From NCBI RefSeq assembly GCF_000745265.1, contig NZ_JQNN01000001.1, positions 4,154,001 to 4,218,000 on the forward strand: a stretch of 64,000 bases of DNA, written 5' to 3'. Each line of letters starts with the position of its first letter. Position 1 is the first letter of the stretch. The notes under the pieces are model-generated. The model was given only the letters and a program-made list of their open reading frames with translations. It did not search any database and was not told the DNA's origin. Of the stretch, positions 35,149 through 43,322 are shown piece by piece. A program made the translations under genes and the position numbers. The stretch is from Massilia sp. 9096 (GTDB taxonomy: Bacteria > Pseudomonadota > Gammaproteobacteria > Burkholderiales > Burkholderiaceae_D).

Positions 35149-35445
35149 TTACGGCGCATCCGGCCGCATGTACTTGTCGAAATTCGACGCAAAATCATCC
35201 AGGTTTGCAGCCATCATCTGGCGGAACTGGTCCGTAAAGTATTCCAGCGCGCGATCCCGTTCGAGCTTCATGTTCTCCGCCGTCCCGACGGTCTTGGCGA
35301 CAATGAATGCGTTGAAGCGGGCGGCGGCGTACAAGGTGGACGCGCTGACTTCGTTCGGATGGGCGGTGCTGCACTGGTCGTTGGCCAGGTTGATGAAGGC
35401 GTTGGCGCGTTCCCAGAATTCCGGGCTGGGGGTGTTGTCACTCAT
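35149..35445 (-). CDS. DUF3144 family protein
   Basis: A 98-aa soluble protein with the DUF3144 hallmarks: SPEFWERANAFINLANDQ, the VSASTLYAAARFNAFIVAKT core, and YFTDQFRQMMAANLDDFASNFDKYM at the end. Function unknown; such proteins are widespread in proteobacteria. I chose ATG 35445, with GGA about 7 nt upstream. An extended frame to 35472 adds no family-like residues. Confidence 0.9.
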   Translation of the reverse strand: MSDNTPSPEFWERANAFINLANDQCSTAHPNEVSASTLYAAARFNAFIVAKTVGTAENMKLERDRALEYFTDQFRQMMAANLDDFASNFDKYMRPDAP

Positions 35446-35611
35446 GATGTCCAGTGTAGGTTGTTGAGGCAATAAAATGCAGGCGAGGCCACTCTAGCAC
35501 ACGCAAGTCGGCAATGATCCGCAAAGCATTCGGCCCCGGCACCCGTCTGGATAACGGGGGCCGGGGCCGAACTCACAACATCTCGGACGAACCGGCAACG
35601 CCGGCCAGAAA

Positions 35612-37252
35612 TCAGCCGTGCACCGGCAAATCCCGCGCCGCGATCGGGCAATCCTTGCGCTCGAACAGCGTCCAGGTGCCGCTCTTCATCACCAGGCGCG
35701 GCGCGCAATCGGCGCCCTTGAACAGGTCGGCGGGCAGCGGACCGGTGTCGCGCGCGATGATGTAGCGATATGGATCGATCGGGAATTTCGCGACCGTAAA
35801 CGCTTCGGCGCGGAAGGTTTCCTTGATCAGCGGCAGGTGATCGGTACGGAAACGGATGATCTGCGGCGGGAACCAGCCGAAATTGAAATCGACCAGGCCC
35901 TTCTTTTCCGATTGATACCAGGTCGCATAATGGCGGTACGCCATGTCGAGGCCGGCGTCCTCGCTGCGCGATGCATACGTCAGGGCCAGCACGCGCTGCT
36001 CCGGCTGCATCGCGGCCAGCACCGGTTCGAAATCCTTGGCTTCTTGCGCGAAGCGGTACATTTCCATCGAGTGGTAACCGAGAATGAACCACACGCAGGC
36101 CATCAGCACCAGCATGCCGCGCGCATGCGCACGGGCTATCTTGGGCGCCACCGCCACCGCCACCGCCGCCGTCGCCGCGGTAGCGCTACCGCTGTTCGCG
36201 CCGCGCGCCGCATTCGAACCCGAACCCGAGCCGAACGACGAGGCGACGAACACCAGCGCATAGGCCGGGAAGGCATACAGCGCGAAGCGCTCGTACACGT
36301 AACCGGTACTGATCATCGTGCTCGGCACGAAGAATTCGATGATCCCCAGGATGACCAGCATGACCCAGGCCGCCGGATTGCGTCGGTTCAGGCGCAGGCC
36401 CATCATCCACGGCGTGAAGAACAGGATGATGCCGGCGATGCCCAGCAGGATGCGTGGATTGTAGTAGTCGCCGGTCGCATTGATCACCAGGCGCGGCAGG
36501 CGCATGATGCTGATGTTCCACGAGACGGGCAGGTGGTATTGCGCCCAGTAGGCCGACTGGATCTTGGTGCTGACCACATACATGGCCACGCAGGCCGCGG
36601 CCGGCACGACGAATGCCCAGATGCCCTGCAGCCAGCGCTTCATCCATTGGTCGCCGGTGGCGCGGCAGCGCACCGTGTACAGGACGCCGGCGACGATGGC
36701 GCCGAAGACGAAGGCCAGTCCGTGCGACATCAGCAGCAGCACGCCGACCACCGTCACCGCCAGGCCGCGCTGCAGCGAGAACTGGCGCGCGTAGCGGTCG
36801 GCCACCAGCAGGAACAGGATCACGACCGGGGTCGACGCCAGGAAGGTATAAAAGCCCCAGGTGTAGGCGAAGCCGAAAAAGGTCGGGAAAAAGAACCAGT
36901 CCAGGCGTGGGTCGGCGTCGAATTGCGCGCGCAGGCGGCTGCCGAGCAGGACGAATGCCGCATACGCGACCGACAGGATCAGCTTCAATGCCGCCCCGAC
37001 CGGCATGATGAAGCTCAGCGGCAGCGCCAAACCGTAGCCGATCAGATATGGGGTGTACAGGTTAATCAGGAAGATCTTGCTCCACGGCGAAGTCCCCATG
37101 AGGAGATCATGCCACAAGGCAACTTGCCCGGCGTGCTGCGGGAAATCGACCAGAGGGGGCCGTGGCGCAATCCAGAAGATCGCGACGCCCCAGATCAGGG
37201 TCAGATAAAAGAGAACGCGGCCAATTCGATGTTCGGCACCAGTCTTTTGCAT
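35612..37252 (-). CDS. Polytopic membrane protein, possible GT-C-type transferase
   Basis: A 546-aa membrane protein with about ten hydrophobic helices and an extracytoplasmic C-terminal part of about 130 residues. The first loop carries PPLVDFPQHAGQVALWHD, with acidic and His residues as in GT-C glycosyltransferases, but no named family is clear to me. A low-complexity insert of Gly/Ser then Ala/Thr/Val (SSFGSGSGSNAARGANSGSA and following) lies near residues 340-380. ATG 37252 has AGGA 7 nt upstream; an upstream extension to 37270 is possible. It stands alone. Role unknown; lipid-linked sugar transfer is only a suggestion. Confidence 0.8.
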   Translation of the reverse strand: MQKTGAEHRIGRVLFYLTLIWGVAIFWIAPRPPLVDFPQHAGQVALWHDLLMGTSPWSKIFLINLYTPYLIGYGLALPLSFIMPVGAALKLILSVAYAAFVLLGSRLRAQFDADPRLDWFFFPTFFGFAYTWGFYTFLASTPVVILFLLVADRYARQFSLQRGLAVTVVGVLLLMSHGLAFVFGAIVAGVLYTVRCRATGDQWMKRWLQGIWAFVVPAAACVAMYVVSTKIQSAYWAQYHLPVSWNISIMRLPRLVINATGDYYNPRILLGIAGIILFFTPWMMGLRLNRRNPAAWVMLVILGIIEFFVPSTMISTGYVYERFALYAFPAYALVFVASSFGSGSGSNAARGANSGSATAATAAVAVAVAPKIARAHARGMLVLMACVWFILGYHSMEMYRFAQEAKDFEPVLAAMQPEQRVLALTYASRSEDAGLDMAYRHYATWYQSEKKGLVDFNFGWFPPQIIRFRTDHLPLIKETFRAEAFTVAKFPIDPYRYIIARDTGPLPADLFKGADCAPRLVMKSGTWTLFERKDCPIAARDLPVHG

Positions 37253-37570
37253 TTTATTTCCTAAAGACAATGTGTGTTCCAGGGAATTCGCACTTTTTGA
37301 TCCAGAGTCGCGCTGCCATCCAGATTACTCAAGAGCTGAAACCCCGCAGCATACGCGATAATTTAATGTTGCGAGTCTTCCAACATATCGTGCGCAACAT
37401 CTTTACGGCAATTCTTTGATTTTTAAGTTGTTAGGACAGTCTTTGCGTAAATTTCTTACGCGAAAATGACTGTTTTTTTGCCATGCTGCAATGCAGCGTA
37501 ATGACGCAAGCGACTCGCGCATAAAAAAACCCGCCGAGGCGGGTTCCAGTCGATCATGCGACGAGCACGG
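37253..37570. other. Intergenic region between slyX and the polytopic membrane protein gene
   Basis: This 318-bp gap holds the terminator of rep-slyX at its right end and a small inverted repeat GCGTAA-N5-TTACGC at 37445-37461 in an AT-rich stretch that probably includes the promoter of the membrane protein gene. No gene is seen. Confidence 0.55.
37522..37547 (-). terminator. Intrinsic terminator of the rep-slyX unit
   Basis: GGAACCCGCC-TCGG-type stem: AACCCGCC pairs with the facing CGGGTT around GAGG, followed by seven T on the minus strand, 25 bp past the slyX stop. Confidence 0.88.
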
Positions 37571-37774
37571 TCAATAATGCGGCGGCCGTTCGTTGACCGG
37601 GCCTTGCTCGCGGTCGCGCATCACGCGGATGTGCTCGGCCATCTTGGTCACCAGGGCTTCGAGCTGGTCGATGCGGCGGCCCTGTTCGTAGACGGTGCGG
37701 TTGAGCGCGTCGACCAGGTTTTCCTGGTCGGTCAGCTTGATTTCAATGTCGATGATGCGGTCTTCGTCGCTCAC
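37571..37774 (-). CDS. slyX: SlyX family protein
   Basis: A 67-aa coiled-coil protein of unknown role. Family hallmarks are RIIDIEIKLTDQENLVDALN, the heptad-like YEQGRRIDQLEALV, and the invariant C-terminal PPHY. I chose GTG 37774 because GGGGA lies 5-6 nt upstream and the family begins close to this point; an ATG at 37804 would add the unlikely leader MMPLLLPGTA. It starts 45 bp after the rep stop on the same strand and shares its terminator. Confidence 0.88.
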   Translation of the reverse strand: MSDEDRIIDIEIKLTDQENLVDALNRTVYEQGRRIDQLEALVTKMAEHIRVMRDREQGPVNERPPHY

Positions 37775-37819
37775 GGCGGTCCCCGGCAATAAAAGCGGCA
37801 TCATAACGCGGCGCCGGCG

Positions 37820-39892
37820 TCAGGACGGCACTTTCGGCGTCGACGTCGACAACAGCGCCTTCAGGTTGGCCAGGCGTTCCTTGGGGCTGAGGATCTCGGT
37901 TTCCTTGGGCGCCGCATCGCCGACCTCGAGCGCCATCTCCTTGATGAAGCGCGATGGATCGCACTGCACCAGCTCACCGGCGCGCTTTCTCTTCTTGCAC
38001 CAGGTCACGTGCAAGGTGCGCTGCGCACGCGTGATGCCGACGTACATCAAGCGCCGCTCTTCCTGGATGCGTGCGGCGATCTTTTCGATCGGGTCGTCCG
38101 GATCGCCCTTGTGCGGCAGGATGCCCTCCTCGACGCCGACCAGGTAGACGTGCGGATACTCCAGGCCTTTCGACGCGTGCAGGGTCGACATGCGCACCGC
38201 ATCCTGCTCCTCGTCCTGGCCTTCGAGCATCGACATCAACGCTACCATCTGGGTCAGCTCGAGCAGGTTTTTCTCCTCGCCGTCACGGTCGCGTCCGCCA
38301 CGGCCGCGTTCCTTCAGCCAGTTGACGAATTCGAGCACGTTCTGCCATTTGCTTTGCGCCGCCTTGTCGTCGAAGTTCTCGTACAAGTAGTGCTCGTAAT
38401 TCATTTCCTTCATCATCTCGTCGAGCAGTTCGGCGGCGTTGTCGCCGCTGCCGGACGGGCCGGGACGCGTCGCCTGGTGTTCCAGCTCGTTGATCCAATT
38501 GCAGAAATCGCGCAAGGGGTGCAGCTGGCGGTCGGACAGCATCCCCTCGATGCCGCCCTTGAACGCCGCCGCGAACAGCGAGCAGTTCCACTGGCGCGAG
38601 AACTCGCCCAGCTTTTCCAGCGTCGCCATGCCGACGCCGCGCTTGGGCGTCGTGATCGCACGGATGAAAGCCGGATCGTCGTCTTCGTTGGCGATCAGGC
38701 GCAGGTAGGCGATGATGTCCTTGATCTCGGCCTTGTCGAAGAAGCTCTGGCCGCCCGAGATCGTGTACGGAATGCGTTCCTTGCGCAGCGCCTGCTCGAT
38801 CACGCGCGCCTGGTGGTTGCCGCGGTACAGGATCGCGAAGTCGGCCCATTTGTTCTTGCGCTGGAAGCGTTCGGACGAGATCATCATCGCGATCTGGTCG
38901 GCCTCGGTCTCGTCGCTTTGCATGCCCAGCACTTTGATGGGCTCGCCCAGGCCGTGCTCGGACCACAGCGCCTTCTCGAACAGCTTCGGGTTGTTGCCGA
39001 TGACCGCGTTGGCTGCCTGCAGGATGCGCGTGGTGGAGCGGTAATTCTGCTCCAGCTTGATCACGCGCAGGTCGGGGAAATCGGTCTGCAGCGTCCGCAG
39101 GTTTTCCACCGAAGCGCCGCGCCAGGCATAAATGGCCTGGTCGTCGTCGCCCACCGCCGTGAACATCGGCTTTTTGCCCACCCCGGTCACCATCAGCTTG
39201 ACCAGTTCGTACTGACAGGTGTTGGTGTCCTGATATTCGTCCATGAGCAGGTAGCGCAGGCGGCGCTGCCAGCGATCGCGGATCGCTTCGTTGTTGCGGA
39301 ACAGTTCGACCGGCAGGCGAATCAGATCGTCGAAATCGACCGCCTGGTAGGCCTGCAGCGTGGCCAGATAACTGCGGTAAATGCGCGCGGCTTGTGCTTC
39401 GTCCTCGTCCTTGGCGTCGCGGATCGCATCCTCGGGGTCGACCAGGCCGTTCTTCCACAGCGAGATGGCATTCTGGATGTGGCGAATCTCCTTCTTGTCG
39501 GTAGTCAAAGCGAGATCGGACACGACGGTGTAGCAATCGTCGCTGTCCATGATCGAAAATTTGTCCTTCAAGCCGACGCCGGCCGCTTCCTGGCGCAGGA
39601 TCTTGACGCCCAGCGAGTGGAAGGTCGACACCGTCAACTGCTTGGCCTGCTTGGGCTGCTTGAGCAGCTTGCCGATGCGTTCCTGCATCTCGAGCGCGGC
39701 CTTGTTGGTGAAGGTGAGCGCCGCGATCGTGCGCGGATCGTAGCCGCGGTGCTCGATCATGTAGGCGATCTTCTGGGTGATCACGCGCGTCTTGCCGGAG
39801 CCGGCGCCCGCCAGCACCAGACAAGGACCGTCCAGATACAGCGTGGCTTCGCTTTGCGGCCCGTTCAGGCCGAAATTCGGGGTGGTGGACAT
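37820..39892 (-). CDS. rep: ATP-dependent DNA helicase Rep (UvrD family)
   Basis: 3'-5' superfamily 1A helicase that clears proteins ahead of the replication fork and helps restart. The 690-aa protein shows all helicase motifs: motif I AGAGSGKT (28-35), Ia LTFTNKAA, II LLMDEYQDTN, III AVGDDDQAIYAWRGA, IV LEQNYRST, V STLHASKGLEYPHVYLVG and VI EERRLMYVGITRAQ. The order and length fit Rep better than UvrD (about 720) or PcrA. The 2B insertion between IV and V is present. Its downstream partner is slyX. Confidence 0.95.
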   Translation of the reverse strand: MSTTPNFGLNGPQSEATLYLDGPCLVLAGAGSGKTRVITQKIAYMIEHRGYDPRTIAALTFTNKAALEMQERIGKLLKQPKQAKQLTVSTFHSLGVKILRQEAAGVGLKDKFSIMDSDDCYTVVSDLALTTDKKEIRHIQNAISLWKNGLVDPEDAIRDAKDEDEAQAARIYRSYLATLQAYQAVDFDDLIRLPVELFRNNEAIRDRWQRRLRYLLMDEYQDTNTCQYELVKLMVTGVGKKPMFTAVGDDDQAIYAWRGASVENLRTLQTDFPDLRVIKLEQNYRSTTRILQAANAVIGNNPKLFEKALWSEHGLGEPIKVLGMQSDETEADQIAMMISSERFQRKNKWADFAILYRGNHQARVIEQALRKERIPYTISGGQSFFDKAEIKDIIAYLRLIANEDDDPAFIRAITTPKRGVGMATLEKLGEFSRQWNCSLFAAAFKGGIEGMLSDRQLHPLRDFCNWINELEHQATRPGPSGSGDNAAELLDEMMKEMNYEHYLYENFDDKAAQSKWQNVLEFVNWLKERGRGGRDRDGEEKNLLELTQMVALMSMLEGQDEEQDAVRMSTLHASKGLEYPHVYLVGVEEGILPHKGDPDDPIEKIAARIQEERRLMYVGITRAQRTLHVTWCKKRKRAGELVQCDPSRFIKEMALEVGDAAPKETEILSPKERLANLKALLSTSTPKVPS

Positions 39893-40084
39893 GGGATCAG
39901 TGGGGAGGGATGCTTGGAAGTCAGCTCAACATTGTAACGAAGCCGCGCCATCCGCGCCCACTTGAATTGTTGCATGAACGCAGCAGCGTCGCTGTTCAGC
40001 TTGTGGAAAGCGCACGACGCCACCACATCGTGCTCTTACGGCCCTTGCGTTACCATGCCGGCATGTCCATAAGAGAGACGCACG

Positions 40085-40570
40085 ATGAAATTCGAACACC
40101 TGATTGAGATTAATGACCCGCTGAACCCGCTGATCGACACGATCAGCGTCGAGCAGCTCTGGCGCGGCCTGGTGCTGCGCGCCGAAGACCCGAAACGCTT
40201 CATGCCGCACCTCGATGAATGCACGATCAGCGAGCGCGAGGCCGGCAGCTTCAAGCGCAGCCTGCGCTACGGCGAGCTGGTGATCGCCGACCGCGTCGTG
40301 CTCACGCCGCTGCTGCAGGTGCGCTACGAAGTCCCGTCCCAGGGCGAGATCGCCGAGTCGCGCATGACGATGACGATCGAGGCGCCGAGCGAAGGCGTGC
40401 TGTGGGTGCGCTTCTTTTACGACGACGGCAACCCGGAAGCGGGCGACGAGATGAGCAAGATGTACGAGGACTTCAAGAAGTCGGCCTACCAGGAAGCCGA
40501 CATCGACACCATCAAGATCGTGCGCCAGCTGGCCGCCGATGGCAAGCTGGACGCCACTTATTTGAACTGA
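40085..40570 (+). CDS. SRPBCC-fold protein (DUF1857 type)
   Basis: A 161-aa soluble protein of the START/SRPBCC fold, close to the DUF1857/AtaL-like group: KFEHLIEINDPLNP, LWRGLVLRAEDPKRFMPHLDECTI, then the conserved beta strands and a C-terminal helix ending KSAYQEADIDTIKIVRQL. Such proteins bind hydrophobic ligands; no ligand is indicated. AGAGAG precedes the ATG by about 8 nt. It converges on the flavoprotein gene with only 15 bp between stops. Confidence 0.85.
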   Translation: MKFEHLIEINDPLNPLIDTISVEQLWRGLVLRAEDPKRFMPHLDECTISEREAGSFKRSLRYGELVIADRVVLTPLLQVRYEVPSQGEIAESRMTMTIEAPSEGVLWVRFFYDDGNPEAGDEMSKMYEDFKKSAYQEADIDTIKIVRQLAADGKLDATYLN

Positions 40571-40585
40571 ACCGAGTTCAACCGA

Positions 40586-42034
40586 TCACGTCCCCGGCTC
40601 CATGTCGGCCGGGTCGGTCTTGCTGGCGTCCTTGGCCAGTTCGGTGGCGAGGTCGCGCAGCGCGGTGCGCACGCCCTCCTCGACCACCGGGTGATAGAAC
40701 GGCATCTCCAGCATTTCTCCGACCGTCATGCGCGACTGCACCGCCCAGGCCAGCAAATGGCCCAGGTGTTCGCCGCGCGGCGCGATCATCTCCGCGCCCA
40801 GGAAGCGGCCGCTGCCATATTCCCCGTACACGCGCAGCATGCCCTGGTTCTGCAGCATGACGCGGCTGCGGCCCTGGTTCTCGAACGAGACCTGGCCGAT
40901 CGCGAACTTGGGCTTGCCCGGCGCGCACAAATCCTTGTAACCGGACCCGAGCGTGACGATGTTCGGTTCGGTGAAGGCGGTGGTCAGGGCGGCGCGGCGC
41001 AGGCCCGGGCGGATGTCCGGGTAGCGGCCGGCATTGTCGCCGGCGATCTTGCCGTGGTCGGCCGCTTCGGGCAGCACCGGGCGCTCGTTGTTGGCGTCGC
41101 CGGCGATGAAGATGTGGCTGGATCCGCACTGCATGGTGCGGCTGTCGAACAGCGGCACGCCGTTGGCGCCGCAGGCCAGGCCGGCCTTCTCGATGTCCAG
41201 GTCGAATACGTTGGGCGTGCGCCCGATCGCCATCAACACGTACTGGAAGCGCGCGGCCTGTTCCTCGCCGGCTTCGCGCGTGGTGAGCACGACCTCGTCG
41301 CCGTCCTGCACCGCGTTGACCACCTCGGACTGGAAATGCAGATCGAGCGCCTCGCCCATCACGCGCGCGGCGTTGCGCAGCACCACCGGGTCGCTCAGCT
41401 GGGCCACGCTGCCTCCGCGCGCGTACACGCTCACGCGCACGCCCAGGCGCGTGAGAGCCTGGCCGAGCTCCAGGCCGATCACGCCGGTGCCGATCACCGC
41501 CACCGAGCGCGGCAGGTCCTGCCAATAAAATACGTCATCGCTGGTGACCACGCCGGGGCCGACGTTTTCCAGGCGCGGCACGCGCGTCGGCGTCGAACCG
41601 GTCGCGATCACGATGCGCGCCGCCTCGATTTTGGCGACCGGGCCGTCTTCGCCGTCGACCTGCAGCGTGTGCGGCCCGGTGAAGCGCGCATGGCCGCGCA
41701 GCTTGTCTTCCGCCGGGATATGCTCGACGCCTTCGACTACGAAGCCGACGAAGCGGTCGCGCTCGTTGCGCACGCGCGCCATCACGGCCACGCCATCGAC
41801 GCGCTTTTCGCCCGCATGCACGCCAAAGCCGGGCGCGGCATCGATCATGTGCGCGGCCTCGGCCGCCGCGATCAGCAGCTTGCTGGGCATGCAGCCCACG
41901 CGCGCGCAGGTGGTGCCGTAGGGTCCACCCTCGATCAGGATCGTGCGCGCCCCCTGCGCCTTGGCGGCGCGGTAGGCCACCAGGCCGGCGGTACCGGCGC
42001 CGATCACGGCGACATCGACGTTCAATTGCTGCAT
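40586..42034 (-). CDS. Dihydrolipoamide-dehydrogenase-like flavoprotein
   Basis: Class I pyridine-nucleotide disulfide oxidoreductase, 482 aa, using FAD and NAD(P). The N-terminal FAD motif is VIGAGTAGLVAYRAA (about 10-24), followed by the redox disulfide GTTCARVGC (Cys43, Cys48). The NAD motif is VIGTGVIGLELG (about 187-198), and the second FAD motif is HIFIAGDANNERP. The C-terminal dimer interface has FYHPVVEEG with the His-Glu active-site pair. The gene is not linked to pyruvate or 2-oxoglutarate dehydrogenase genes, so its partner is unknown. Divergent from an MFS transporter gene with 82 bp between starts. Confidence 0.9.
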   Translation of the reverse strand: MQQLNVDVAVIGAGTAGLVAYRAAKAQGARTILIEGGPYGTTCARVGCMPSKLLIAAAEAAHMIDAAPGFGVHAGEKRVDGVAVMARVRNERDRFVGFVVEGVEHIPAEDKLRGHARFTGPHTLQVDGEDGPVAKIEAARIVIATGSTPTRVPRLENVGPGVVTSDDVFYWQDLPRSVAVIGTGVIGLELGQALTRLGVRVSVYARGGSVAQLSDPVVLRNAARVMGEALDLHFQSEVVNAVQDGDEVVLTTREAGEEQAARFQYVLMAIGRTPNVFDLDIEKAGLACGANGVPLFDSRTMQCGSSHIFIAGDANNERPVLPEAADHGKIAGDNAGRYPDIRPGLRRAALTTAFTEPNIVTLGSGYKDLCAPGKPKFAIGQVSFENQGRSRVMLQNQGMLRVYGEYGSGRFLGAEMIAPRGEHLGHLLAWAVQSRMTVGEMLEMPFYHPVVEEGVRTALRDLATELAKDASKTDPADMEPGT

Positions 42035-42116
42035 GCCTTCTCCTTGCGTTCGCGACCTGGCACCATTCTACCCCCGGCCGGCTCGCTCGTTCTTACCGTG
42101 CAATAATGCATTCCCG

Positions 42117-43322
42117 ATGAATCCCAATGAGCGTGCCCGAATGCGACTGGACTTGAGCGAGCGGTGGCAGCGCAATCTCATCGTTTGCCTGTTCGGCTCG
42201 TTCACGACCGTGCTGGGGATGACCTTGATGCTGCCGTTCCTGCCTTTGTATGTGGAACAACTCGGCGTCAGCGGCCACGCCGCGGTCGTGCAATGGTCGG
42301 GCGTCGCCTACAGCGCGACCTTCGTCATGGCCGGCCTGGTCGCCCCGCTGTGGGGCCGCCTGGGCGACCGCTACGGACGCAAGTCGATGCTGCTGCGCGC
42401 CAGCCTGAGCATGACGGTCTGCGTTTCGCTGATGGGGCTGGCGGCCAATATCTGGCAGCTGGTCGGCCTGCGCCTGCTGCTGGGCCTGGCGAGCGGCTAT
42501 TCGTCCGGCGCGACCATCCTGGTGGCGGTGCAGACGCCGAAGGCACGTTCGGGCCAGGCGCTCGGCCTGCTGGCCTCGGGCATCATGGCTGGCAACCTGG
42601 CCGGTCCGCTGGTCGGCGGCGCCTTGCCGCCCCTGATCGGCATCCGCGCCACCTTCTGGAGCGCCAGCGCGCTGATCCTGGTCGCCTTCGTCGTCACGGC
42701 CTGGCTGGTCAAGGAAGTGCCACGCAGCGCCGACGCGCCGGTGCGCAAGGCCGTCAGCTGGTCGCAGATCCCGAATAAGAAGCCGGTGCTGGCGATGCTG
42801 GTGACCGGCCTGATGCTGATGATCGCGAACATGTCGATCGAACCGATCATCACCGTGTACGTACGCACCCTGGTGGCCGATCCGGCCCACGTGACCTTCA
42901 CCGCCGGGCTGGTGATGTCGGCAGCGGCGCTGGGCAGCGTGCTGTCGGCTTCGCGCCTGGGCCGCCTGGCCGACCGGATCGGCCACGTGCGCGTGATCGC
43001 CTATGCCTTGACTGCGGCCGCCCTGCTGCTGCTGCCGCAGGCTTTCGTCACGGCGAGCTGGCAGCTGATCGTGCTGCGCTTCTTGATGGGCCTGGCCCTG
43101 GGCGGGCTGATGCCCTGCATTACCGCCGTGATCCGCCACAACGTACCCGAGCACGTGGTCGGCGCCACGCTCGGCTATTCGCTGTCGTCGCAGTTTGCCG
43201 GGCAGTTCACCGGACCGCTGATCGGCGGCTTCGTCGGTGGGCATATCGGCATGCGCGCGGTCTTTTTGGCGACTAGCGGCCTGCTGCTGGTCACCGCGCT
43301 GTATGCCCGGCGCGCGGCCTGA
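42117..43322 (+). CDS. MFS transporter
   Basis: Major facilitator superfamily permease of 401 aa, probably with 12 membrane helices. The motif A between helices 2 and 3 is GRLGDRYGRKSML (about residues 82-94), and a second-half copy GRLADRIGHVRV lies near 282. The N-terminal signature LPFLPLYVEQLGV is typical of drug/proton antiporters of the TetA-like group (DHA1). Substrate unknown. I chose ATG 42117; no clear ribosome-binding site precedes it, and MRLDLSERW at 42141 is an alternative. The stop codon abuts the priA stop (43322/43323). Confidence 0.88.
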   Translation: MNPNERARMRLDLSERWQRNLIVCLFGSFTTVLGMTLMLPFLPLYVEQLGVSGHAAVVQWSGVAYSATFVMAGLVAPLWGRLGDRYGRKSMLLRASLSMTVCVSLMGLAANIWQLVGLRLLLGLASGYSSGATILVAVQTPKARSGQALGLLASGIMAGNLAGPLVGGALPPLIGIRATFWSASALILVAFVVTAWLVKEVPRSADAPVRKAVSWSQIPNKKPVLAMLVTGLMLMIANMSIEPIITVYVRTLVADPAHVTFTAGLVMSAAALGSVLSASRLGRLADRIGHVRVIAYALTAAALLLLPQAFVTASWQLIVLRFLMGLALGGLMPCITAVIRHNVPEHVVGATLGYSLSSQFAGQFTGPLIGGFVGGHIGMRAVFLATSGLLLVTALYARRAA

